The position numbers were made by a program, and so were the translations under genes. The notes below the pieces were generated by a model that was not told where the DNA came from, ran no database searches, and saw nothing but the letters and a program-made list of their open reading frames with translations. Shown here one piece after another: positions 1 to 5,548 of a DNA stretch of 5,845 nucleotides. Source of the stretch: Clostridia bacterium. GTDB taxonomy: Bacteria; Bacillota; Clostridia; Christensenellales; UBA1242. Position 1 is the stretch's first letter. Every line of letters begins with the position of its first letter. The stretch lies in contig JAFZND010000032.1 of NCBI GenBank assembly GCA_017553065.1, positions 1 to 5,845 on the forward strand, given 5' to 3'.

Positions 1-813
1 AAATGGGATATCAAGTATTTCCACACTTGCTTTGTCAACAGGCAATCTCTCTGGCAACGATTTTGTAAATATCACTTTTGTGAGAACATCACTATTTGTT
101 TTTGCTACTGACTGAGCAATGGCATAAGCATTAACAAATATATCTTTGCTCTTTTCATTTTTAATATAATACCTACCACCACTAAGAACATCAATATTTA
201 AATATGAATAAATTTTTTTACCAAGTGGACCACCACTTAATTTATTATAGTCACCATCTGGCACTTCTCTACTTTCAATTGCAATTAATGCATATGGTTT
301 GCCATTTGTCACAAATCGCTCAACACCTGTAATATACATACCACTTACAAGGTTATATTTTATCACTAATGCAGAAGGAATAAATGTATCCATGTTTGAT
401 GGCATAAATCCACTTTTTCTAACAAGACCATAACCATCTGGATGAATATCTACATAACCCATAACCATTCTATCTGTTGGCAATGATTTTGTGAATTCAA
501 ATTCATTGCATTTGAGTATATATGACGGTGTTACATTTTCCACTTGCCATGGCTTTGTTAATGAATCAACAAGCGGAGTTGTTGCTGCAGCAAAATCTGC
601 AAAATCAAGCATTTCCGCTTTTGTAGGACGACCTTGCTTATGTGTGTTGTAATAAGGATCTTTGTCGCCAGATACAATGAGGCGAACTTCTTCTATAATT
701 TTACCTTTTGTAAGTGAAGTTGGAGATTTTACACCAAGTTGACGAGCAACGTCACGCAATTCATGTATACGCAATTTATCAAGCTTTTCTATATCGATTT
801 TACTTGCGTCCAT
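1..813 (-). CDS. Rho-like transcription termination factor paralogue with a degenerate P-loop (3' end cut by window edge)
   Basis: The frame is open from the ATG at 811-813 to the window edge, giving 271 residues without a stop, so the C-terminal part is missing. Residues about 8-43 look like the Rho N-terminal helical domain (LDKLRIHELRDVARQLGV). Residues about 117-182 match the Rho cold-shock RNA-binding domain: GYVDIHPDGYGLVRKSGF, then DTFIPSALVIKYNLVSG, equivalent to the family's ILPDGFGFLR and DDIYVSPSQIRRFNLRTG. After that, IAQSVAKTNSDV and SLPERL line up with IAQSIAYNHPDC and DERPEEV of the Rho ATPase core. The Walker A segment before it, APPKAGKT in Rho, reads about KNEKSKDI here, and the linker between the RNA-binding and ATPase domains is shortened. 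I infer an RNA-binding Rho relative that cannot hydrolyse ATP in the usual way. It has its own promoter and an AAGGGGG ribosome binding site six bases before the ATG, so it is transcribed apart from the spore genes. The Rho family call is firm; the loss of catalysis is inferred from a by-eye alignment. Confidence 0.82.
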   Translation of the reverse strand, partial: MDASKIDIEKLDKLRIHELRDVARQLGVKSPTSLTKGKIIEEVRLIVSGDKDPYYNTHKQGRPTKAEMLDFADFAAATTPLVDSLTKPWQVENVTPSYILKCNEFEFTKSLPTDRMVMGYVDIHPDGYGLVRKSGFMPSNMDTFIPSALVIKYNLVSGMYITGVERFVTNGKPYALIAIESREVPDGDYNKLSGGPLGKKIYSYLNIDVLSGGRYYIKNEKSKDIFVNAYAIAQSVAKTNSDVLTKVIFTKSLPERLPVDKASVEILDIPF

Positions 814-838
814 AATATACCCCCTTAATTACAACCAT

Positions 839-867
839 ATTATATATTTTATTTGCACTATTGTAAA
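839..867 (-). promoter_or_regulatory. Sigma-A type promoter of the Rho-like gene
   Basis: Reading the minus strand, TTTACA (862-867) is followed by exactly 17 bases and a perfect TATAAT (839-844). Both hexamers and the spacing fit the housekeeping sigma-A consensus. The start codon lies 25 bases beyond the -10 box, leaving room for a short leader with the AAGGGGG ribosome binding site at 820-826. It implies expression of the Rho-like gene during growth, separate from the sporulation cluster upstream. No experiment is visible from sequence alone. Confidence 0.75.
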
Positions 868-910
868 GTTTTTGTACAAAAATAATTATTTCTAAATATA
901 TTCGACAAAC

Positions 911-939
911 AATAAAAGAAGGTTAAACCTTCTTTTATT
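911..939. terminator. Hairpin terminator at the end of the spoIIR-sleB-ypeB cluster
   Basis: A perfect inverted repeat has arms 911-923 and 927-939 and a three-base loop: 13 pairs with a GAAGG/CCTTC core flanked by A/T-rich ends. Reading minus, the 3' arm ends in TTCTTTTATT and continues as GTTTGT, a U-rich though interrupted tail. The arms are A-rich on one side and T-rich on the other, so it could work in both directions. The ypeB stop codon (935-937) lies inside the stem. Confidence 0.75.
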
Positions 940-2263
940 GAGTAAGCTCACCACTTGTAGTATCTACAAGTCTTACTATATTTAATTCTTTGCCTGTATC
1001 TGAAGATAAATAAACAAAATAAGTATATTCTTGCCATGTGCATTCAAATTGATAAGCATCACTTTCACCCACCCATTTGTTTGGTATTACACATTTTTGT
1101 ACACTTTTCAAATTCAATACTGGACTTAAATTGTTTTTTGCATCTTCTATTGATATATTTTGAATATATTCATCTCTATCTGTGTGGTTGTATGCATAAT
1201 TAGATGCATCCATACCAATTACTTTTTCTAAACCCTTATCCACTTTTACTTTTATTAAATCTGGATAATATACCACATCGTCTTTGTAATATGCAAAATT
1301 AAAATATACAATGTTGTCCATATCTTGTGTCCACACGCATTTCATATTTTTAAAACCAATTAAGGTTAAATAATTTTCTGCAAGTACTTGTGCACTGTCA
1401 TTATCTAATTTTGGAGCAATATAAATGTTGTCAAAATTATTTACAGATAGTATAAATCCACCAAGTTTGGTTATTTGTACATACAATTTGTAATTATCTG
1501 CTTGCAATTCAAAATTGTATGTAGCAAACTTACCATCTGTATCTCCCACATAAGCAATATCATAATTATCAAAATATTCAAATACATCTTGCACAATTAT
1601 ATACGCATCATCTACGCTTATGATATCGCCACTAATTCCTCTTATCTTTTTATTCACCACACTATCAGAAAATGGACCATCATAAATTAGTGTTGGCATT
1701 GTGGAATTTGCACTATTTACATTAGTTAATCCAGCATCATAACTACTAATATCTCCATCCGAATATTTTACATTTTCTACAATGCTACTATCAAAACTTT
1801 TAGTGTTAATAAATTCTTTTATATCATAATTAGCAATTTTACTTGATTTATGTAACCATGTAATATTATCCAACTGGCTTTTATCTAGTTTGCCACCATT
1901 ATTTATATCTTCTAGCAAACTAAAACTATAACCACCAAGAGTATTTAAATATCTATTTACATTTTTTATTTTATCATTTGCTACAGGCAAGGCACTAAGG
2001 TTGCCATTTGCCGTGTTAGAAATTTGATAAATTTCATTTAAAATATCACGCTGAATAGATGCATCATTAGTTGCTACTAGTTTACTAAGGTCAAGTTCAA
2101 TACTTTGTAGATTGTTACTTAACTCATAAAATGCACGCCTATAATTATTTTCTAGTTGTGTTTTGTATGTACCAGTCATAGACATAAAGTAAATTAAAAG
2201 AGCAAAAAGTATTGCACCTATTGCTGATACCACACCTACTATCACATATCCTTTTTTTGTCAT
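935..2263 (-). CDS. ypeB: Germination protein YpeB
   Basis: The product has 442 residues, close to the roughly 450 of Bacillus YpeB. It has a single N-terminal membrane anchor (about residues 6-28), then a helical region to about 190. The family-typical PTLIYDGPFSD motif is at about 190-200, followed by PepSY-like repeats at about 214-277, 286-352 and 370-433. YpeB is the partner of SleB: in Bacillus the two are made in the forespore, need each other for stability in the dormant spore, and YpeB is cleaved by proteases at germination, releasing SleB activity. Position agrees, since the gene directly follows sleB with 12 bases between stop and start. The ATG at 2261-2263 is preceded by AAGGGGG (2271-2277), and the SD overlaps the sleB stop codon, which suggests coupled translation. 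The gene runs into the terminator at 911-939, where its stop codon lies in the stem. Assignment is firm from motif, architecture and neighbour. Confidence 0.93.
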   Translation of the reverse strand: MTKKGYVIVGVVSAIGAILFALLIYFMSMTGTYKTQLENNYRRAFYELSNNLQSIELDLSKLVATNDASIQRDILNEIYQISNTANGNLSALPVANDKIKNVNRYLNTLGGYSFSLLEDINNGGKLDKSQLDNITWLHKSSKIANYDIKEFINTKSFDSSIVENVKYSDGDISSYDAGLTNVNSANSTMPTLIYDGPFSDSVVNKKIRGISGDIISVDDAYIIVQDVFEYFDNYDIAYVGDTDGKFATYNFELQADNYKLYVQITKLGGFILSVNNFDNIYIAPKLDNDSAQVLAENYLTLIGFKNMKCVWTQDMDNIVYFNFAYYKDDVVYYPDLIKVKVDKGLEKVIGMDASNYAYNHTDRDEYIQNISIEDAKNNLSPVLNLKSVQKCVIPNKWVGESDAYQFECTWQEYTYFVYLSSDTGKELNIVRLVDTTSGELTQ

Positions 2264-2270
2264 TACTCTT

Positions 2271-2278
2271 CCCCCTTA
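2271..2278 (-). promoter_or_regulatory. ypeB ribosome binding site overlapping the sleB stop codon
   Basis: On the minus strand the bases read TAAGGGGG: the TAA is the sleB stop (2276-2278), and AAGGGGG is the ribosome binding site of ypeB, seven bases before its ATG. A ribosome ending sleB sits on the ypeB site, which favours near-equal output of the two partners. The G5 form differs from the usual AGGAGG by a change that would pair as G-U with 16S rRNA. Confidence 0.7.
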
Positions 2279-2923
2279 CACACAAAATACATGGTCGCCA
2301 ATAGTAGTTACCACTTGCCTTGACCAAATCCAACTGCTAGTAGCAGTTTTTGGATTGTAATAATAAATGCATCCATATGTTGGGTCCCAGCCATTTAGTG
2401 CATCCTGCGCTGCCTGATAAGATGCTCTATCTGGCTCTAAATTAATTTGGCCATCTTCTGTGCAAGTAAATGCCCATGGTTGATATATTACTCCATACAC
2501 TGTATTTGGGAAATCCGCACTTGCAACCCTATTTAATATTACAGCGCCAACTGCCACTTTGCCCAAATAACTTTCTCCTCTTGCTTCGGCATGAATACAT
2601 TTTGCAAGCAAATACAAATCATAATTTTCTTGCTTGCTCATATATATTCCCAATGCTTCAGCGGTAGCTCCGTCCACAGCACCTGTAACATTTAGCCCGT
2701 TATTTGCTTGAAATCTCTTAATTGCTCCAACTGTTGCATCATCAAACCAGCCATTTATTTCACCTGAATAATATCCATAATTTGCAAGGCGTGTTTGTAT
2801 TTCTCGTGTACGTGCCACATCTGCATGAACACTTTTTTTGTTTTGCACAAGCATCACACCAAAAATAAGCATGCAAATCATCAAAATAATTACTGAAATT
2901 TTTAAATATTTTTTAATTATCAT
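2276..2923 (-). CDS. sleB: Spore cortex-lytic enzyme SleB
   Basis: SleB is a lytic transglycosylase that cuts cortex peptidoglycan, recognising muramic-delta-lactam, when a spore germinates. The 215-residue product has a hydrophobic N-terminal segment (about 8-27) acting as signal or anchor. A peptidoglycan-binding domain of the PG_binding_1 type follows at about 38-92 (REIQTRLANYGYYSGEINGW, then VGAIKRFQANNGL). The Hydrolase_2 catalytic domain is at about 103-214, with the family hallmark CIHAEARGE, whose Glu113 is the expected catalytic acid, then AVGAVILNRV, YNPKTA and IGDHVF near the end. The start ATG (2921-2923) overlaps the spoIIR stop as ATGA and has no visible ribosome binding site of its own, so its translation probably depends on spoIIR. 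ypeB follows at once. The C-terminus is intact. SleB is the best name; CwlJ is less likely because CwlJ lacks the peptidoglycan-binding domain and is not paired with YpeB. Confidence 0.95.
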   Translation of the reverse strand: MIIKKYLKISVIILMICMLIFGVMLVQNKKSVHADVARTREIQTRLANYGYYSGEINGWFDDATVGAIKRFQANNGLNVTGAVDGATAEALGIYMSKQENYDLYLLAKCIHAEARGESYLGKVAVGAVILNRVASADFPNTVYGVIYQPWAFTCTEDGQINLEPDRASYQAAQDALNGWDPTYGCIYYYNPKTATSSWIWSRQVVTTIGDHVFCV

Positions 2924-3417
2924 AAATATTTGTTTATAAGTTCAACTATTTTACTTTTGTACACCACATTATTTCCGGTAAAGCATAATGGCGGATACAC
3001 CACACACCACCAATTATTCCCCTTGCCTTCGCCAAGGTTTATGATTATGGCATCATAATAATCTGCTTGCAATGTTAAATTATCATAAGTGCGCGCTGGA
3101 AAAAACTCATTGTTTATTTCAACACTACTGCTATAGCTAAACCCATTATCGTGTAAATAGCTATCAATAATCGTTGTGATATTATCATGATTATCTTCAA
3201 TTACATTTTTTACACTTTCAATATTTTCACATTTTTTTACAAGTGGCGTAAGATATGTAACCACAATGTCTTTTACTTTATATTTAATGTTTTGGTCAAT
3301 TTCACTATTGCTATTTGCCCTAATATGTATTCTTAAATATTGCTCATTGCTTTTGGCGCACCCATATAGCATAACTAGTGTACAAACTAATAATAAAACA
3401 CAAATCAATCGTTTCAT
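2920..3417 (-). CDS. spoIIR: Stage II sporulation protein R (SpoIIR)
   Basis: SpoIIR is made in the forespore under sigma-F, is exported to the space between the two membranes, and triggers SpoIIGA to process pro-sigma-E in the mother cell. The 165-residue product carries the family signatures: IRANSNSEIDQNIKYKVKDI at about 32-51, FFPARTYDN at about 105-113, and GEGKGNNWWCVVYPPLCF at about 129-146. The N-terminus is a signal peptide (residues 1-19) ending in LYGC, so Cys20 may be a lipidation site. Two starts are possible. The GTG at 3424-3426 lies inside the AGGTGA ribosome binding site, so I prefer the ATG at 3415-3417, five bases after that site. The stop TGA shares four bases with the sleB start. 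A terminator lies upstream, so the gene needs its own promoter, but I could not identify a convincing one in the leader of about 125 bases. Family assignment is firm. Confidence 0.95.
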   Translation of the reverse strand: MKRLICVLLLVCTLVMLYGCAKSNEQYLRIHIRANSNSEIDQNIKYKVKDIVVTYLTPLVKKCENIESVKNVIEDNHDNITTIIDSYLHDNGFSYSSSVEINNEFFPARTYDNLTLQADYYDAIIINLGEGKGNNWWCVVYPPLCFTGNNVVYKSKIVELINKYL

Positions 3418-3422
3418 ATTTA

Positions 3423-3428
3423 TCACCT
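3423..3428 (-). promoter_or_regulatory. spoIIR ribosome binding site that fixes the start codon
   Basis: AGGTGA on the minus strand matches the 16S rRNA 3' end and stands five bases before the ATG at 3415-3417. The in-frame GTG at 3424-3426, which would add three residues, is part of this site and has no site of its own upstream. This supports the ATG start. Confidence 0.7.
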
Positions 3429-3542
3429 GCCAGTATCAAAAATATGTACACGATTAATTTAAAATAAACTTAAAATTCCCTCCTGAGATTTATTTTCTTT
3501 AATTTTTCACAAATTATTACAAAAAACAAATGTAAAATAAAC

Positions 3543-3574
3543 AAAAAGCTCCACTATCACAAGTGAAGCTTTTT
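3543..3574 (-). terminator. Intrinsic terminator after the SipL-like gene
   Basis: The arms are 3562-3574 and 3543-3555 with a six-base loop. On the minus strand 13 pairs form, one of them G-U: AAAAAGCTTCACT against AGTGGAGCTTTTT, followed by TTTTTGTTTATTTT. It lies 24 bases after the stop of the SipL-like gene and separates it from spoIIR. Confidence 0.88.
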
Positions 3575-3597
3575 TATGTGGGTAAAGGAATATAGTT

Positions 3598-5136
3598 TTA
3601 AAATTCTGCAACATGTTGTCGATATATTACAACTCTGTCACCATCATGCAATGGCAAATCAAGATTTGGATTTTGCTCAGCAATCATATCTGGGCTTACA
3701 TATTCACGCTTTGCAATATCCCATAAATCTTCGCCGTCTTTTGCCACAACAATGGATAAAGCACATCCGCTTTCTGGAATTTCGTCGTCAATTTCCACAG
3801 ATGTAATTACACCTGTTTGCTCATCACTATATGTATTTGCATACACATACAATGTGCCACTTACATCAATTTCTTTTCCGCGTCTACTGCGTGCATCTAT
3901 ATCACCAAATGCAACTTCCACGCTAGCTTTTGTGTCGTTAGCATATTCGCCACTAAGTACTACTGAGAAAGGAATTTGTACATTCGCACTATTTACGCTA
4001 TTTAATTCTTTGTTTAGGTATAATGTGCACACATCCACTAAACCTTCTACAGTCAATTCACCATCAGCCACAAAAGAATTATTTACAACTGCTTTTGCGC
4101 ACGATACACCAATAAATTCGTCAATAAATGGCCTAGAATCGTCCAAAGATAAATTGCCATCTAATTTTTCAGTACAATACACATTTAATATATTATCAAG
4201 CGTTAAAACACTTTGCGTACTTGTTGTAAGATAATTGGTTGTGGAAAATAAATCCGATACTACTTCTGTTTCTTTTTCGTTAAACACATAACCACGATAC
4301 ATTACTGGTATAAATGCACTAACCACTGTTATATCTTTATCAATATTTGTAGTAAAACGCATATCTTCTGGTTTAATCATTGCATACGACATAATGGCAC
4401 TATTTTGTGTGATACCTTCAAATGTTGTTTCGTGTGAATAATCTACACATGTGTGACATGTGCGAACTTGTGGTTCTTGCTCATTATCAAGATATGTAAT
4501 GTCCATATCTATGCCGCAATCAACTTTTGCATAATTATTAAATGGTGTTACTTTTTTAATATAAGCATTTACACACACACCCAATACTTGTGACACATTA
4601 TCTTTTAATTGAATATCAAAGGTATTGTCCATTTGCTCAGTGGTAAGTCCTGCATAGGACACATATTTTGTAGTAGCACTCTTTGTCATTACACTATCAC
4701 TTGCAACACCAACTAATGCATTTAATTCAGTTGTCACAATCAAGTCTACATTACTTTCCACCACAAGTGTTACTCTAACTTCTCCATTCGTAACATTTGT
4801 TTTTGTATCTACCACTTGTGACAATACTACTGGTGTGGCATTTTCGTATTCTGCATCAAGCGTATACTTGTCGCTAAATGGTGCGGAATAATCAGCACTA
4901 CCAATTGCCCCATTTTCTGTTACATAATGCACTTGTACTCTTACCACACCTGAATAGGTTACATTTTTTTGTTCTAATGCGCTAGAAGACAAATATACTT
5001 GTGCACTTGCACAAAGCACTCTTGCAACATTAGAACTATCTGATTGTGGTAGTTTTAACTCCACCACACTTTGTGTAGACCCTGCAAACACCCTATTTGC
5101 GGCACTAATTTTTTCATAATTTGGTTCAAATGTCAT
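3598..5136 (-). CDS. sipL: SPOCS (DUF3794)/LysM spore coat morphogenetic protein, SipL-like
   Basis: The product has 512 residues. Three SPOCS (DUF3794)-like segments can be recognised at about 28-135, 175-275 and 335-432, each of the form V..V.GV..V.V.Y....... followed by F...V. A C-terminal LysM domain lies at about 461-505 (IVVAKDGEDLWDIAKREY, then IAEQNPNLDLPLHDGDRVVI). This layout and length match SipL of Clostridioides difficile, which binds the coat ATPase SpoIVA through its LysM domain and is needed to keep the coat on the forespore. There is no signal peptide, as expected for a mother-cell cytosolic protein. The frame opens further back at a TTG (5176-5178), but GGGGG at 5144-5148, seven bases before the ATG at 5134-5136, fixes that ATG as the start. 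A CHTC pair sits at 227-230. veg lies upstream with no terminator between, so cotranscription is possible; a strong terminator follows. Family call is firm; orthology to SipL rests on architecture and neighbours. Confidence 0.85.
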   Translation of the reverse strand: MTFEPNYEKISAANRVFAGSTQSVVELKLPQSDSSNVARVLCASAQVYLSSSALEQKNVTYSGVVRVQVHYVTENGAIGSADYSAPFSDKYTLDAEYENATPVVLSQVVDTKTNVTNGEVRVTLVVESNVDLIVTTELNALVGVASDSVMTKSATTKYVSYAGLTTEQMDNTFDIQLKDNVSQVLGVCVNAYIKKVTPFNNYAKVDCGIDMDITYLDNEQEPQVRTCHTCVDYSHETTFEGITQNSAIMSYAMIKPEDMRFTTNIDKDITVVSAFIPVMYRGYVFNEKETEVVSDLFSTTNYLTTSTQSVLTLDNILNVYCTEKLDGNLSLDDSRPFIDEFIGVSCAKAVVNNSFVADGELTVEGLVDVCTLYLNKELNSVNSANVQIPFSVVLSGEYANDTKASVEVAFGDIDARSRRGKEIDVSGTLYVYANTYSDEQTGVITSVEIDDEIPESGCALSIVVAKDGEDLWDIAKREYVSPDMIAEQNPNLDLPLHDGDRVVIYRQHVAEF

Positions 5137-5143
5137 TTTTTTA

Positions 5144-5148
5144 CCCCC
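5144..5148 (-). promoter_or_regulatory. Ribosome binding site that fixes the start of the SipL-like gene
   Basis: TGGGGGT on the minus strand stands seven bases before the ATG at 5134-5136. The upstream in-frame TTG and the second ATG at about 5152-5154 have no comparable site, and the protein sequence between them does not look like SPOCS sequence. It is the same G5 type of site seen before ypeB and the Rho-like gene. Confidence 0.65.
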
Positions 5149-5210
5149 ATACATGCTTGGTATATAATTACGCACCAATTAAAAACAATATGACTAATTT
5201 TTAAAAAATA

Positions 5211-5444
5211 TTATTTATCAATTATCTTAATGTCGCCACATAAATAATCGAAATAACTATAACTAAATCTGTCTAAATCAATATCTTCTAGTGGTTGAAT
5301 CATAAACATTCCAGGATACACACCAACTACTTTACCCTTAAATGTAACAATTTTATTTCTTCCTTTGTTTACCTTAAAATGAACAACTTGGTCTTTTATG
5401 TCATACATTTTTTCTTTTAGCGCAGTTAATTGATTTGATGCCAT
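5211..5444 (-). CDS. veg: Veg family protein
   Basis: The product has 77 residues, close to the usual 75-90 of the family. A short N-terminal helix precedes the compact Veg beta domain. Hallmarks are the basic KVNKGRNKIVTFKGKVVGVYP stretch (about 24-44) and RFSYSYFDYLCGDIKI at about 59-74, equivalent to RVSYSYTDVLT in Bacillus Veg. In Bacillus subtilis Veg is abundant and has been reported to promote biofilm matrix gene expression; its biochemical role is not settled. The start at 5442-5444 is preceded by GAGG (5450-5453), five bases away. In many clostridia veg lies just before the SPOCS/LysM gene, as here, which supports both names. No terminator separates the two; the gap is about 75 bases and A/T-rich. 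No signal peptide or membrane segment is seen. Confidence 0.88.
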   Translation of the reverse strand: MASNQLTALKEKMYDIKDQVVHFKVNKGRNKIVTFKGKVVGVYPGMFMIQPLEDIDLDRFSYSYFDYLCGDIKIIDK

Positions 5445-5466
5445 ACCTACCTCGCTTTTTAAAATC

Positions 5467-5495
5467 TATATATAAAAGCATATTCAAAGACACAA
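5467..5495 (-). promoter_or_regulatory. Possible weak sigma-A promoter of veg
   Basis: On the minus strand TTGTGT (5490-5495) is followed by 17 bases and TATATA (5467-5472), 22 bases before the veg start. The spacing is right but the -35 box matches the consensus in only three bases and overlaps the U-tract of the preceding terminator. A promoter is expected here because that terminator isolates veg from the gene upstream; this exact placement is tentative. Confidence 0.35.
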
Positions 5496-5526
5496 AAAAA
5501 TATCACCCTAAATTTTAGAGTGATAT
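5494..5526 (-). terminator. Intrinsic terminator after the acidic-protein gene
   Basis: The arms are 5515-5526 and 5500-5511 with a three-base loop. On the minus strand ATATCACTCTAA pairs with TTAGGGTGATAT through 12 pairs including one U-G, and the second arm runs straight into a tract of seven T (5494-5500). It starts 22 bases after the stop at 5549-5551. In the plus direction the U-G pair becomes a C-A mismatch, so it should act mainly on the minus strand. Confidence 0.88.
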
Positions 5527-5548
5527 ATTTATTTTTAAGTTATTTAAA

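Noticed and set aside
1475..1690. Plus-strand open frame of 71 codons inside ypeB
   Set aside because: It is antisense to a well-supported gene, has Ile-rich low-complexity sequence and no start signal.
2145..2333. Minus-strand open frame of 62 codons across the sleB-ypeB junction
   Set aside because: It is a shifted frame of two real genes with no homology pattern.
3415..3445. Sigma-F-like promoter ACATA, 15 bases, GGTGATAAA in front of spoIIR
   Set aside because: The would-be -10 box overlaps the ribosome binding site, so transcription would begin at or beyond the start codon and remove that site.
1700..4010. Similar segments reading VNSAN in ypeB and the SipL-like gene
   Set aside because: The similarity is about 20-30 A/T-rich bases with mismatches in unrelated contexts, so I take it as chance and not a repeat element.
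3752..4234. Plus-strand open frame of 160 codons
   Set aside because: It is antisense to the SipL-like gene, lacks a ribosome binding site and shows no recognisable domain; its Ser/Thr-rich composition is the complement of the coding strand.
5160..5193. Sigma-E -35 box TCATATT upstream of the SipL-like gene
   Set aside because: The heptamer fits the KMATATT consensus and sigma-E control would be expected, but 14-15 bases downstream there is only CGTAATTA or GTAATTAT, a poor match to CATACANT.
5195..5215. A/T palindrome after veg considered as a terminator
   Set aside because: The self-complementary ATTTTTTAAAAAT has no room for a loop and no G-C pairs, so veg may read through into the SipL-like gene.
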